A stretch of 64,000 bases of DNA from Roseimaritima sediminicola (GCF_009618275.1 NZ_WIAD01000026.1:20550-84549); one strand, 5' to 3'. Positions 34,836-43,651 are shown, counted from the first letter of the stretch. Made by a program: numbers and translations. The notes: generated from the sequence alone by a model not told the origin.

Positions 34836-35738
34836 TTACTCGTCGTGGGGTTCGATGTGGACGTGGACATCTCGGATCCGGGGGTGTTTGGCGAGGATGG
34901 CGTCTTTGACGCTGTGGCCGATGCGGTGACCGCGGCTGACGGTCATCTGGCCATCGACCTGCACGTGGATCTCGACGAAGAACTCCAGGCCGCTTTTTCG
35001 TACCCTCAATTTTTCCACGTCGCAGACGCCTTCGATGCCCTCGCCCGCCTGGCGGACGCTGGCCGTCAGCGCCGGGCTGGCCTGTTGATCCATCAGTTCC
35101 GCGGCGGTGCGAGCGAACAACTGCACGCCGATGGCGATCAAGAAAACGCAGACGACCAAGGCGGCGATCGGGTCGACCAAGGGCGCCAGGGGGCCGCTGT
35201 AGGGCGCGATGAAGAGGGCGGCCGCGATGGCGGCCGAAGCCAGGGCGTCGCTGCGATGGTCCCAGGCGATCGCGCGCAGCGAGGCCGCGTCCAGCCGCCG
35301 AGCGATGTGGCAGGTGTAGTGGTACAGTCCCTCTTTGATGAGCGCCGACAGTCCGGCCACCGAGGCGGCCCAGGCCGGCGGCGGGTGAGCGGCCGAACCC
35401 CAGCTGCGGATCGTTTCGGCGGCCAGCATCAGGGCCGAGAACGCGACCAACAGCGCGACGCTCAGTCCCGCGATCGATTCGGCTTTGCTGTGCCCGTAGG
35501 GATGCTCCTCGTCCTCGTCCTGCTGGGCCACGTGCAGGGCTCCGCGCACGGCGCCGGCACTGGCCACATCGCCCAGGGAATTGACCGCATCGGCCAGCAG
35601 AGCGGCCGAACCGGTCAGGGCCCCGCCGGCCAGCTTCAGGGCCGCTAGCAGGCAGTTTGCGCCCAGCCCCCAGCCGGCGGCCCGGCGAGCGTCTCGGTAA
35701 ACGTTTTGGCGATCTTGAGCCGAATTAGAAAGATTCAT
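34836..35738 (-). CDS. Cation diffusion facilitator (CDF) metal transporter
   Basis: 300 residues from the ATG at 35738; the 118 codons of open frame above it are not protein-like and lack CDF similarity. Six membrane helices with CDF metal sites: 'ALLADAVNSLGDVASAG' in helix 2 (D-x3-G-D type) and 'AIAWDHRSDALASA' in helix 5 (H-x2-x-D). The C-terminal cytoplasmic domain has the ferredoxin-like fold (VEKLRVRKSGLEFFVEIHVQV...IGHSVKDAIL...DVHVHIEPHDE). It exports Zn, Fe, Mn or Co; the substrate is unclear from motifs. It has a 356-bp leader upstream. Confidence 0.93.
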   Translation of the reverse strand: MNLSNSAQDRQNVYRDARRAAGWGLGANCLLAALKLAGGALTGSAALLADAVNSLGDVASAGAVRGALHVAQQDEDEEHPYGHSKAESIAGLSVALLVAFSALMLAAETIRSWGSAAHPPPAWAASVAGLSALIKEGLYHYTCHIARRLDAASLRAIAWDHRSDALASAAIAAALFIAPYSGPLAPLVDPIAALVVCVFLIAIGVQLFARTAAELMDQQASPALTASVRQAGEGIEGVCDVEKLRVRKSGLEFFVEIHVQVDGQMTVSRGHRIGHSVKDAILAKHPRIRDVHVHIEPHDE

Positions 35739-36094
35739 GGCTTTCGATCTTGCATGGCGAGAGCTCCGTTTGATAGTTTCCGGGGCGTCCGGATTGCCGC
35801 AAGAAATTGCCCGGTCGCAGGAGAGTTGCTTAAGGTTGCCAGGTGGCCCAGCCGATATCTGGTAATGGTTTTCGCCTTGATTGCGCAGCGAAGTCTCTCT
35901 TCTGCTACGGATTGCATCCCACAAGGGACAAGGATTGCGGCGCCCCGGACCTGCGGAAACCGTCACATTACCAGGCAGCTCGCCCGGCGAGTTGTCGTGA
36001 CCTTCCCCTTGCGCCGCCCAGTTCGCACGCCCGGCCCCCGGTTTGGTGGTTGGCAGCGACCGGGCCACATTATCCCCTAGGGAGCAATCCAAAG
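35739..36094. other. Shared upstream region of CDF and flgM genes, structured leader
   Basis: 356 bp between divergent genes. On the CDF transcript strand it can fold a stem GTCAC/GTGAC enclosing CTCGC/GCGAG (about 35966-36005) and contains 'ctgggccacctggcaacc'. I see no known riboswitch pattern that fits throughout. The flgM Shine-Dalgarno GGAG lies at about 36081. Confidence 0.4.
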
Positions 36095-36397
36095 ATGCAA
36101 ATTATCGGCCCCATTCGCGTCTCCGCCAACCAAGCGGCTCAAGGCACCAGCCGGATCAGCCCAGGTCAAGCAAACGCGGCCGAAACCAAGCGCTCCGCAG
36201 CGCCGGTGGATCAATTGGATCTGAGCTCGGCCGCCCAGCAAACCCGCGGCAGCGCCCCGCCCGAAGCGGTGGCCGGCGGCGGCGAGATCCGCCTGGAACG
36301 CGTCGCGGAGATCCGCCGGGCGATCGCCGACGGAACGTACGAAACGCCCGAGAAACTGGACGCCGCGATGAGCCGCCTGCTGGATCGGCTGGCCTAG
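36095..36397 (+). CDS. flgM: FlgM-like anti-sigma-28 factor
   Basis: 100 residues from the ATG at 36095, preceded by GGGAG about ten bases upstream. The N-terminus is Ala/Gln/Ser-rich and probably disordered, as in FlgM. The C-terminal helices (RLERVAEIRRAIADGTYETP, KLDAAMSRLLDRL) match the sigma-28-binding part, including the hallmark 'I..GTY'. FlgM holds FliA inactive until it is exported through the completed hook-basal body. Here it sits about 21 kb from the flagellar cluster and 98 bp upstream of a Fur-type gene. No flgN or fliA is adjacent. Confidence 0.85.
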   Translation: MQIIGPIRVSANQAAQGTSRISPGQANAAETKRSAAPVDQLDLSSAAQQTRGSAPPEAVAGGGEIRLERVAEIRRAIADGTYETPEKLDAAMSRLLDRLA

Positions 36398-36495
36398 ACC
36401 CGGCCGCCCGCTGGGTCGGTTTCCCTAAAACGGATAATGCCACTATGGTATAGGGAACGCACCCCCGCTCCCTATCTCTGCCAGTTGTCCGAACG

Positions 36496-36993
36496 ATGCT
36501 CGACAAAGCTCTCGAACCTGTCGATGTTGCTCTTTCACCGCAGGAGCGTTTCGACGAGTTTCTGCGCAGCCGACGGCTGCGCAATACCGAACAGCGTCGT
36601 TTTCTGGTCGACCAGGTCTTCAGCCGCCATCAACACTTCGATGTCGATGGGCTGATGGACCAACTGCCGCGAAAGGGCGAGGACAACTACGTCAGCCGTC
36701 CGACGGTCTACCGGACCCTGAAAGAATTCGTCGATGCGGGACTGCTGAAAAGTTTTCAGCTCGACGGCCGCACGGTCTACGAGCACGATTACGGCTATCC
36801 CCAGCACGACCATCTGTACTGCACCAAGTGCCAGAAACTGTTCGAGTTTCAGAGCGAAGACCTGATGCGGCTGCGCGACGAGGTGGCCGCCGCCCAGGGC
36901 TTCCGGGTCAGCAGCCACCGCTTGATCATCAAGGGCGTGTGCCAGACTTGCGCTCGCCGCCGCCGCAAAAAACGCAAACAGGACCTGGTGTAA
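36496..36993 (+). CDS. Fur family metal-dependent transcriptional regulator
   Basis: 165 residues. The N-terminal winged helix spans about 15-95 (RRLRNTEQRRFLVDQVF, YVSRPTVYRTLKEFVDAGLL). The C-terminal dimerisation domain has 'YPQHDHLYCTKC' with the regulatory His and Cys109-x2-Cys112, and Cys149-x2-Cys152 as the second structural zinc pair. It could be Fur, Zur or PerR type; the 'HDHL' and two CxxC pairs do not decide. It ends with a highly basic tail (RRRRKKRKQDLV), and its stop is followed directly by a gene-end hairpin and an inverted-repeat element. Confidence 0.95.
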   Translation: MLDKALEPVDVALSPQERFDEFLRSRRLRNTEQRRFLVDQVFSRHQHFDVDGLMDQLPRKGEDNYVSRPTVYRTLKEFVDAGLLKSFQLDGRTVYEHDYGYPQHDHLYCTKCQKLFEFQSEDLMRLRDEVAAAQGFRVSSHRLIIKGVCQTCARRRRKKRKQDLV

Positions 36994-36994
36994 A

Positions 36995-37019
36995 GCGGCA
37001 TAGGCTTCCAGCCTGTGAA
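36995..37019. repeat. 'ggcataggcttccagcctgtga' gene-end hairpin
   Basis: Directly after the Fur-family stop. It contains AGGCT/AGCCT arms around 'tcc'. Identical or near-identical copies occur at 33989-34012, 34232-34256, 34587-34610 and, inverted, at 63936-63962 and within 15219-15319, nearly always just after a gene. Possible terminator or REP-type mobile hairpin. Confidence 0.7.
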
Positions 37020-37072
37020 AGTGGCCGCATTTGCCGTAGCTGAACTCGCCAGAGTTTGGTTGGTATGGGTTT

Positions 37073-37246
37073 TTAAGCACGTCGCAACATATAATTCGGC
37101 TTTACTCTCCCTCTGGGAGAGTCGGGCTCTTAGGCCCGGAGAGGGTTTTCGTAGGGCCCTCCCCGGGCCTAAGAGCCCGACCCTCCCGCTGCGCGGGAGG
37201 GTGTTGTCGTGGGGTTTTACCGAAAAATTCATGCCGACGTGCTTAA
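37073..37246. repeat. 174-bp terminal-inverted-repeat element (full copy)
   Basis: Ends TTAAGCACGTCG and CGACGTGCTTAA. It folds into three stems: CTCTCCC/GGGAGAG, a perfect 17-bp stem CGGGCTCTTAGGCCCGG (37123-37139) with its complement at 37163-37179, and CCCTCCCGC/GCGGGAGGG near the right end. A 174-bp relative lies at 56571-56744 and a 97-bp derivative at 10020-10116. There is no coding capacity; it may be a MITE moved by an absent transposase. Confidence 0.9.
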
Positions 37247-37589
37247 AGCCTGGCGACTTCGGCTTGCGGAGGTGGGAACGCTACTTTCGCGGAGCGAAAG
37301 GCGACTATGCGGCTTGGGCACTGCGAAGCTGGGAGACTCCGTTGCGGAGCGTTGGTTGATCGCTCAAATGGCGATCCGTTCCCTTAGACGCAGTTTGCAA
37401 TCATTGCGGCCGTCGTCATGCCTTCGACTCGAAGCCGGGTACCCAGGGGGCGCAGGTACCTCGCCGAGACGGCACGGGAAGATAAAGCAAGAGGCGTGCC
37501 AAAGCGTGACAGCGGGGAAAAAACCGCAATCTGCCACGGTTCCGGCGTGGGACGGCCGAAAAACCATGTAAGGCTTACAAGGCCGATGG
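37247..37589. other. Intergenic region after the inverted-repeat element
   Basis: About 340 bp with no convincing gene; a short antisense frame across 37364-37567 is not supported by composition. It contains 'gggtacccagggggcgcaggtacc', a short palindromic stretch. It separates the element from the convergent PsbP-like gene. Confidence 0.45.
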
Positions 37590-38069
37590 TCAGTCTTGCA
37601 ATCTGTCCAGCGGATCGGCTGAGCCGTGTAGATCCGACTCCTGCAGGCTTTCCCGCAGGGTTTGCAGCATCGCGGTAAAGACCAGTTCGTTCTTTTCGAA
37701 ATCCCGGTTCTCGCTTTGCATCTGCACCAACAACAGGTCGCCCCGGTCGGGGATCACCAGGGTTCGCGAGACGATCAGCAGATCCAGGTAGTAAAACAGC
37801 AGATCGCGAGCGACCTCGCCCGGCCGGCCGTTCTCCAGGTCCGGATGCTGGACCTCCAGTTCCTCGTACTCGGCCCGCATGGCGGTTTCCACCTGGTCGA
37901 GCAGTTCGCTGGCGGAGTGCAGGTCGCTGTAACGATTGAGCGCAAAGAAAGTTCCATCGGGTGATTCGATCGTCACACCCACCGATTCGTCGTTGGCCGT
38001 GCGTTCGGCCACTTCCCAGTTGTCTGGGTACATGAAACGAACGCCATAATCGTCGAAAGTCGCGGGCAT
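37590..38069 (-). CDS. PsbP/DUF1795-like soluble protein
   Basis: 159 residues, no signal peptide or membrane segment. The pattern 'VRFMYPDNWEVAE', 'VTIESPDGTFFALNRY', 'ARDLLFYYLDLLIVSRTLVI', 'LLLVQMQSENRDF' and 'FTAMLQTLRESL' is the short alpha-beta fold shared by PsbP-like and DUF1795 proteins. Function in bacteria is unknown. It is transcribed divergently from the TPR gene, with 63 bp between the starts. Confidence 0.7.
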   Translation of the reverse strand: MPATFDDYGVRFMYPDNWEVAERTANDESVGVTIESPDGTFFALNRYSDLHSASELLDQVETAMRAEYEELEVQHPDLENGRPGEVARDLLFYYLDLLIVSRTLVIPDRGDLLLVQMQSENRDFEKNELVFTAMLQTLRESLQESDLHGSADPLDRLQD

Positions 38070-38132
38070 CAGCAGCTCGGGGCTCGCAGGGTCGGCTTGA
38101 TCTTGTCCAAACGGATTTGCTACGAGAATTCT

Positions 38133-39152
38133 ATGTCAAACCGCTGCTCTGATCCAACGGCCCATGCGGCCGCGGCGATGGCCCGCGCGGCTGCTGCCAT
38201 GGCCCGCGCGGCCGCTGCCATGGCCCGCGCGGCCCGGCGGGGGCTGCTGCGCCGCGCGATCGTGGCCAGCCTGCTGATCGCGACCGGGATCAGCAGCTGT
38301 GGTTGCCGGGCGATTCGGGCTCGTTCGGAGAGCCGACATTCGATCGCGGCCCGTCGGCTGACCCGGCAGGGATTGGAAGCGATGCACGGTGGCCGCTGGC
38401 AGTTGGCCGAAGAATTGTTCGCCGGGGCCTTGGACCTGAACCGCGCCGACGACCGAGCCAATTGGGGCATGGCCGAAACGCTGTGGCGGCGGGCCGAACG
38501 CGAGGAAGCCGTGGAGTACATGCAGTCGGCGGTTCGGCTGAGCGGTGCGCACCCGGAGCTGTTGGTACGGCTGGGCCGGATGCATTTCGAACTGGGCGAC
38601 CTGCAAGCGGCCGAGCAGTGTTGTGCCGAAGCGTTGCCCGTGGGCCGCGATCTGCCGGCGGCCTGGGCCCTGCGCGGCGACTGCCTGCGGTGCCGAGGCG
38701 ACAGCGAAGCCGCCCTGGCGGCGTACCACCGCGCCCTGGCGCTGCAGCCGGATTATCCCGAAGTCCAAATCCAGGCGGCGGAACTGTACCGCCAGCAGGG
38801 CCGCTACGAACGCTTGCTGGCCACCCTGGATCGGCTTCGCGACTCCGCCGGTGATCAGGGATGTCCGTCGCGCGTGCACGTGCTCCGCGGGATCGCCATG
38901 CGCCAGCTGCAGCGGCCCGACGAAGCGGCACGCTGCTTTGCCGCCGCGGCCGGGGCCAGTCCCAACGATGCCAGTATCCACCTGCAAATCGCCTCCTTGT
39001 CGCTGGAAACGGGCGACATCGCGACGGCGGAGGTGGCCATGGAGCGGGCCTTGCAACTGGAGCCCGGTTCCGCCCTGGGGCAAGACCTGCGAACGCACGT
39101 CGAACGCGAGATTCGGTTGGCTGCCGAGGCCGAACAGGGGCCGCGGCGCTGA
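38133..39152 (+). CDS. TPR-repeat lipoprotein with AAAMARA tandem N-terminus
   Basis: 339 residues from the ATG at 38133 (an upstream TTG in frame is less likely). The N-terminal region is three in-frame copies of AAAMARA, encoded by a 21-bp DNA repeat, then RRGLLRRAIVASLLIATGISSCGC: a leader with a lipobox-like ISSC. The rest is at least six tetratricopeptide-like repeats (GLEAMHGGRWQLAEELFAGAL, AYHRALALQPDYPEVQIQAA, AMERALQLEPGSALG). A periplasmic or outer-membrane scaffold is likely. The repeats lengthen the n-region of the signal peptide, which is unusual. Confidence 0.85.
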   Translation: MSNRCSDPTAHAAAAMARAAAAMARAAAAMARAARRGLLRRAIVASLLIATGISSCGCRAIRARSESRHSIAARRLTRQGLEAMHGGRWQLAEELFAGALDLNRADDRANWGMAETLWRRAEREEAVEYMQSAVRLSGAHPELLVRLGRMHFELGDLQAAEQCCAEALPVGRDLPAAWALRGDCLRCRGDSEAALAAYHRALALQPDYPEVQIQAAELYRQQGRYERLLATLDRLRDSAGDQGCPSRVHVLRGIAMRQLQRPDEAARCFAAAAGASPNDASIHLQIASLSLETGDIATAEVAMERALQLEPGSALGQDLRTHVEREIRLAAEAEQGPRR

Positions 39153-39325
39153 ACGCGCCGGGCGGGCGGACTGGGCCGCTCGCATCCGTTGCAATCCTCA
39201 CAACCGTTTTGGCGACCTTCTGCCGTCCCGCTGCGGGCGCCGGGAAACAATTTGCTCGGCCGGTTTTTGCGGGCTAGGGTTGCACTGTTACGGACCTTGT
39301 CTTTTCTCCTGTGTGGACCCCGCCG

Positions 39326-39595
39326 ATGCAAACACCATTCAACGCGGCCAGCCAAACGACCCCCGATACGGCGCCCTCGGCGCCGGTCGTCCCGCCTCGC
39401 TTCGTCGAACGTCGCAGTTCCAGCACGCCTCCGCAGAGGGAGCGTCGGCAATTTGGCAGTTCCCACTCGGAACTCTCCGAGGATGCCCGCGAATTGGCTT
39501 TGGCCATCGACGGTTACAAGGCCCGTCACCGCCGGCGCTACATCACGTTCGAAGAGATGTTGGCCGTGATCCGGCAACTGGGTTATACGCGTTAG
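39326..39595 (+). CDS. Small conserved-looking unknown protein
   Basis: 89 residues from the ATG at 39326 (a GTG five codons earlier is possible). The first half is Pro/Ser-rich and likely disordered. The second half (SEDARELALAIDGYKARHRRR, ITFEEMLAVIRQLGYTR) is a compact helical segment. I recall similar 'YITFEEML.VI..LGY' tails in planctomycete proteins but cannot confirm a family. Upstream sequence 39153-39310 carries no other gene. Confidence 0.6.
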   Translation: MQTPFNAASQTTPDTAPSAPVVPPRFVERRSSSTPPQRERRQFGSSHSELSEDARELALAIDGYKARHRRRYITFEEMLAVIRQLGYTR

Positions 39596-39654
39596 CGGCG
39601 GCGTCGCTGAACTCGCCGTCGCTGAACTCTGGCGACTTCGGCTACTTTTTTTGG

Positions 39655-40608
39655 TCAACTGCTGCCGGCCGTTAACAGGGGCAGCAATAATTGCCGGCGG
39701 GTGACGACACTGCGGACCGTGCCGTCGCGATCGGTCAGGACGGCCACTTCGGAGCCGGTTTCGTACAGCCGCAGCAGGACGGACATGTGTTTGTCGGTGG
39801 CCAGGGCGTCGACGACCGGCGACGGTTCAACGTCGCGTTGTTCGTTCAGCAGGTCGGCGAACAGCAGGCACCCGACGATTTTTTTGTGCCGCCGCACCAG
39901 CACGATGGGATGTCCCTGGCGGCGTGCGGCGCTCTTGGCAGCGTCTCGATCGTCGCCTTCGTCGACCGTTGCCAATCGCGACAACGGAACGCCGAACCGC
40001 ACGGCCGGCTGATTGCCGATCTCGAACACGTTGTTCGCCAACGCCCGTTGGCTGCCGGCCAGGATCCCCGCTTCGTGACCTTCGCGGAGGACCTGTTCGA
40101 GTTCTCGCCGAGCCATCCCCAGGCGGACGTGAAAGGGGGTTTCGCCGGTCACGTAACGCAGGGCTCGGGCCAGCAGTCCCAGCAGCAGCGAGACCGGCAG
40201 GAACAGGACGGTAAAGAACAGCAGCACGGGCCGCGTATAGGACAGCAACCGATACGGGGCGTGGTAGAACAGGAACTTGGGCAACAGTTCCCCAAACACA
40301 AAGACCACGGGCGTCATCAGGATGGTGCCCAGCAGTTCGGCACTGGCGCTGCCCGACAGGCTGGCCTGAACGCCCAGCACGATCGCCAGGCTGGTCACGT
40401 AGTTGGCCAGATTGTTGCCGACCAACGCGGTCGCGATAAAGACGGTCGAGTGATTCAGCAACCAGACCAGTCCGCGCGCGGCCCAGCCGCGGGACAGGCC
40501 GTCCAGGACGACGCGGATGCGCGAGACGCGGTACATGCCCGTTTCGCTGCCACTGAAGAACGCACTCAGGGCTAAACCGGTCAGGAACAGGGCCAGGGCC
40601 AGCATCAT
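39655..40608 (-). CDS. CNNM/CorC-type membrane protein with CBS domains
   Basis: 317 residues. The N-terminal DUF21/CNNM domain has four membrane helices with the family 'SAFFSGSETGMYRVSRIRV' and 'ATALVGNNLANYVTSLA', 'FGELLPKFLFY'. Two weak CBS segments follow (VLVRRHKKIVGCLLFADLL, VAVLTDRDGTVRSVVTRRQL). The CorC_HlyC transporter-associated domain is absent. The family is linked to Mg/Co homeostasis. Its ATG overlaps the stop of its paralog by 4 bases. Confidence 0.9.
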   Translation of the reverse strand: MMLALALFLTGLALSAFFSGSETGMYRVSRIRVVLDGLSRGWAARGLVWLLNHSTVFIATALVGNNLANYVTSLAIVLGVQASLSGSASAELLGTILMTPVVFVFGELLPKFLFYHAPYRLLSYTRPVLLFFTVLFLPVSLLLGLLARALRYVTGETPFHVRLGMARRELEQVLREGHEAGILAGSQRALANNVFEIGNQPAVRFGVPLSRLATVDEGDDRDAAKSAARRQGHPIVLVRRHKKIVGCLLFADLLNEQRDVEPSPVVDALATDKHMSVLLRLYETGSEVAVLTDRDGTVRSVVTRRQLLLPLLTAGSS

Positions 40609-41882
40609 CGCAGCGGCTCCTCGGCGTCGACATCGTCGATCGAGCGGATTTCGATCGACAGCGTTCCGTCCTCGTGCTCGTCACACACTTTCAACTGGTA
40701 GTGTTCCCACCGGCAGGTGTCGCCCAGCCGCGGCACGCGCTCGTTGACGCGTTGCATCCAGCCGGTGACCGTGACGCTGCGTCCTTCGGGGCGGGCCAAG
40801 CCCAGCAGTTTTGCCAACCGCCGCGCGCTGGTGTTACCGGCAACGCGTAGCAGGCCCGGTTCGACCTCTTCGATCTGCGAACGCGTGGTGTGGTAGGGAT
40901 GGCGATCGGGGCCGCTGAGCAATTGCCGCATGACGTCGTCCATCGTCAGCACGCCGACCGTCTCGCCGTACTCGTTGACCACGGCGACGACGTGTCGATC
41001 CTGCTGGACCATCACGTCCAGGGCGTGCGAGACGGTTGCCGACCAGGGCACGTACAGCACCGATTCGACATGGTTTGCCAGGTCGTCGATCTGGCTCGGA
41101 CGCAGCCGCCGAACGGCGACCGCCGCGACCACTTCTTCGGTTCCCGGTTCGGCGAACAACAGGTATCCGTCGGGCGGCAACGGCCGCTGGAGGATGTCTT
41201 CGTCGACCGGCAGGGTGTCGATGCGGAGTTGGCTGCGCGGGCACATCCATTCACCGACTCGCGTGTCGGCCATCTCCACCAGACGCTGCAGCATGGCCCG
41301 TTCGCGGGCGGCCAGGGCGGCGTCGCCGGTGCCCAGATCGATGGCGCGTTCGATATCGGTCAGGTCCAGATCGGCTTCGGGTTCAAAGCTGGGCCAGATC
41401 AATCGCCGGGTGAACAGGTTTGCGACGGAGATCACCGGCAGCAGGGGGGACACGGCGCGAACGGCCAGGGTCAGTGGCGGGGCGATGTAGAAGGACAGCC
41501 GTACCGGGGAGACCACGGCCAGACTCTTGGGCAGCATCTCACTGCAAAAGATGATCGCCAACAAACTGGCCACCGTGAACCCGATCGCCGCGGCGCTCCC
41601 GCCCTGCTCCGCCTGCTCCAGGCGTCCGCCCACGATCGAAGCGATGCCGAAGTACAGCATGTTGATCATCAGATTCCAGAACAGAATCGCCGACAACAGC
41701 CGTTCGGGTTGCTCCAGCAGTCGACCCGCCGCGCGGCCGGCAGCACCGCGCCGCGCGAGGGTGCGGAGATCGCGGGCACGCAGCGAGAACAGGGCCGCTT
41801 CGCTGCTGCTGAAAAACGCACTCAACACGATCAGGGTCGCCATCGGCAACAGCCATGGCAGGACCACCGGCCACGCGCTCAC
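40605..41882 (-). CDS. HlyC/CorC family membrane protein (DUF21, CBS, CorC_HlyC)
   Basis: The preferred start is GTG at 41882, whose GTGA overlaps the ABC-permease stop and follows GGGGAGAG; the frame above it lies inside the upstream gene. 425 residues: DUF21 helices (VLSAFFSSSEAALFSLRARDL), a CBS pair (MCPRSQLRIDTLP, DRHVVAVVNEYGETVGVLTMDDVM), and a C-terminal CorC_HlyC domain (EPGLLRVAGNTSARRLAKLL, GDTCRWEHYQLKV). It likely modulates Mg or Co transport. It is a paralog of its downstream neighbour. Confidence 0.92.
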   Translation of the reverse strand: MSAWPVVLPWLLPMATLIVLSAFFSSSEAALFSLRARDLRTLARRGAAGRAAGRLLEQPERLLSAILFWNLMINMLYFGIASIVGGRLEQAEQGGSAAAIGFTVASLLAIIFCSEMLPKSLAVVSPVRLSFYIAPPLTLAVRAVSPLLPVISVANLFTRRLIWPSFEPEADLDLTDIERAIDLGTGDAALAARERAMLQRLVEMADTRVGEWMCPRSQLRIDTLPVDEDILQRPLPPDGYLLFAEPGTEEVVAAVAVRRLRPSQIDDLANHVESVLYVPWSATVSHALDVMVQQDRHVVAVVNEYGETVGVLTMDDVMRQLLSGPDRHPYHTTRSQIEEVEPGLLRVAGNTSARRLAKLLGLARPEGRSVTVTGWMQRVNERVPRLGDTCRWEHYQLKVCDEHEDGTLSIEIRSIDDVDAEEPLR

Positions 41883-43651
41883 TCGTTGCTCTCCCCGCCC
41901 CGCTGCTGCTCCAGCGACACGTCGAACTCGCTGAGCGCCGGAATCAACATCGCGGCCGTGGCAAACAGATACCCGCCCATGACGGGAAACCACACCAGCA
42001 AGTGGTCTCGCTGCAACAGGAACTGGGTGATCGAGTAGAACGTGATCAAGGGCAATAGGAAGGATGCGGCGAAGATCGCCGAGGATGGATTACGCCAACC
42101 CAAGGCGGCGTACAGCCCCGCTCCGCCGCCCAGAATCATCGCCAAAAACGGTGCCAGTTGCAGTTCGAACGCGCCGCGGAAACTGACCATGATCACCATG
42201 CAGATCGCGACGCCCACACACAAAAAGAACACCGTGCCCAAACTGACCAGCGTCGCCGTCCGGCCGGCCGGGTAATTCAGGCCACAGTGGACTCCGACCG
42301 TGGTGACGAACAAATACAAGGCCAACGCCCCGGTCACGGCGTAGACGGTGTGTGGCACCGTCATGACTCCGCTGGCCCCCAGGGCAATCAGAATCGCCAG
42401 CGGTACCAGGACCATTTCTTTGGTTACGTACAGCACTCCCAAGATCTTGCCGAACACGAACTCCGAAGGTCGCAGGTCGGTGACCATCAACAGATCCAAC
42501 GCCAACACGTCGCGTTCGGTGGTCACGCTGTTGACGGCCAGGGCGTTGACCAACAACAGGCTGACCACGCCAAGGGCGGCCACCGGCAAGGTGGCCGCGG
42601 GCAGCGAGCGGCCGGCGACCCCGGTGCGTTCAAAGGCCACGCCGCTTTGCACGCTTTGGTACAGGACCAAGGCGACCAGGGCGGCGATCAACAGATAGGC
42701 CAAGCGAATCAATAGGACTTTGCGACCATAAGCCCAGGTACGGATCTCGCGCCACAGGATCGGGTTGGTCCAGACCGGACGGGCCGCGCGAGCGCGCCAC
42801 GTGGTCGAGGCGTGTTGATCGCTGGCCTCGTCGCTGTGTTCGGCTTGGCTGGGCTTCAGACGGACTTCACGCGACGGATTCCAGACCCGCACCCTGGCCA
42901 CGCCGACGCCTGTGACCGCCGCGGCGACCAAGAGCGTAAAGATCGAGTAACCAACCGCCGGCGAGACCCCGATACCCTCGATCGACGGCAGCGGCGACAT
43001 CGCCGCGAGCAACGCCCGGATCGGGCTGCCCAGTACGGCCCACGAGGCCGAGACGGCCGGGACGACGTCGCTGGCCAAAATCTCCCAAAAAGCAATCCAC
43101 AACACGATCGCCAGCACGGTAAAGGCGATCGATTGAAACGTTTTTTCTCGCCACAGGCCCACCACCGTACCCACGGCCGTGGCAAACACCACGGTCGCCA
43201 ATGTCACGGCGTAGACGTCGAGCACCTGGCGAGCCGACACGCCGCCGAACAGGGGCAACACCAGAAACAAAGGCAAGGCGGCCGCCAGCATGGAAAACAC
43301 CACGATCAAGCTCGAGGCCAGCTTGCCCACGACGACCTCAAAACCCGACAACCGGGTCAGCAGCATCAGGATCAGCGTTCGCCGGTCCTTCTCCTGCGCC
43401 ACGCTGCTCGTTGCACCGACGGCCGCCTGAAACGTCAGCACCAGCAACTGCAGCGGGGCCAATAACAGGAACATCGACCCACCAAAGCGAGATAGGTCGC
43501 CGACCATCCGCAGCGGTCGCATGCCCGAGAGCACCAGATAGCCGGTACACAGCAGGAGAAACAGCGTCAGCAGATACAGCGATCGCGACAGAAACAACCG
43601 CGGCCGCTTGGGGGCCACAACCGCTTCGCGATTAAAAACCGGTCCGAGCAT
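41879..43651 (-). CDS. ABC-2 type transporter permease, large
   Basis: 590 residues from the ATG at 43651 (35 codons of unlikely frame lie above). About twelve hydrophobic helices. The N-terminal half has 'MFLLLAPLQLLVLTFQAAVGATSSVAQEKDRRTL' in two parts, where EKDRRTL is the ABC-2 'E-(x)-G/R-T' region, and a second ABC-2-like motif, 'AVNSVTTERDVLALDLLMVTDL', lies mid-protein, so it looks like two permease halves fused. No ATP-binding gene is seen in the window. Overlap with the downstream HlyC-type gene implies co-translation. Confidence 0.88.
   Translation of the reverse strand: MLGPVFNREAVVAPKRPRLFLSRSLYLLTLFLLLCTGYLVLSGMRPLRMVGDLSRFGGSMFLLLAPLQLLVLTFQAAVGATSSVAQEKDRRTLILMLLTRLSGFEVVVGKLASSLIVVFSMLAAALPLFLVLPLFGGVSARQVLDVYAVTLATVVFATAVGTVVGLWREKTFQSIAFTVLAIVLWIAFWEILASDVVPAVSASWAVLGSPIRALLAAMSPLPSIEGIGVSPAVGYSIFTLLVAAAVTGVGVARVRVWNPSREVRLKPSQAEHSDEASDQHASTTWRARAARPVWTNPILWREIRTWAYGRKVLLIRLAYLLIAALVALVLYQSVQSGVAFERTGVAGRSLPAATLPVAALGVVSLLLVNALAVNSVTTERDVLALDLLMVTDLRPSEFVFGKILGVLYVTKEMVLVPLAILIALGASGVMTVPHTVYAVTGALALYLFVTTVGVHCGLNYPAGRTATLVSLGTVFFLCVGVAICMVIMVSFRGAFELQLAPFLAMILGGGAGLYAALGWRNPSSAIFAASFLLPLITFYSITQFLLQRDHLLVWFPVMGGYLFATAAMLIPALSEFDVSLEQQRGGESNE

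Noticed and set aside
35820..35860. SAM riboswitch-like string 'ctgggccacctggcaacc' in the CDF leader
   Set aside because: The rest of the SAM-I core (AAGGTGC..TTCC) and a plausible target gene are missing.
35739..36092. 118-residue N-terminal extension of the CDF transporter
   Set aside because: It has no CDF similarity, and the ATG at 35738 gives a normal-length protein.
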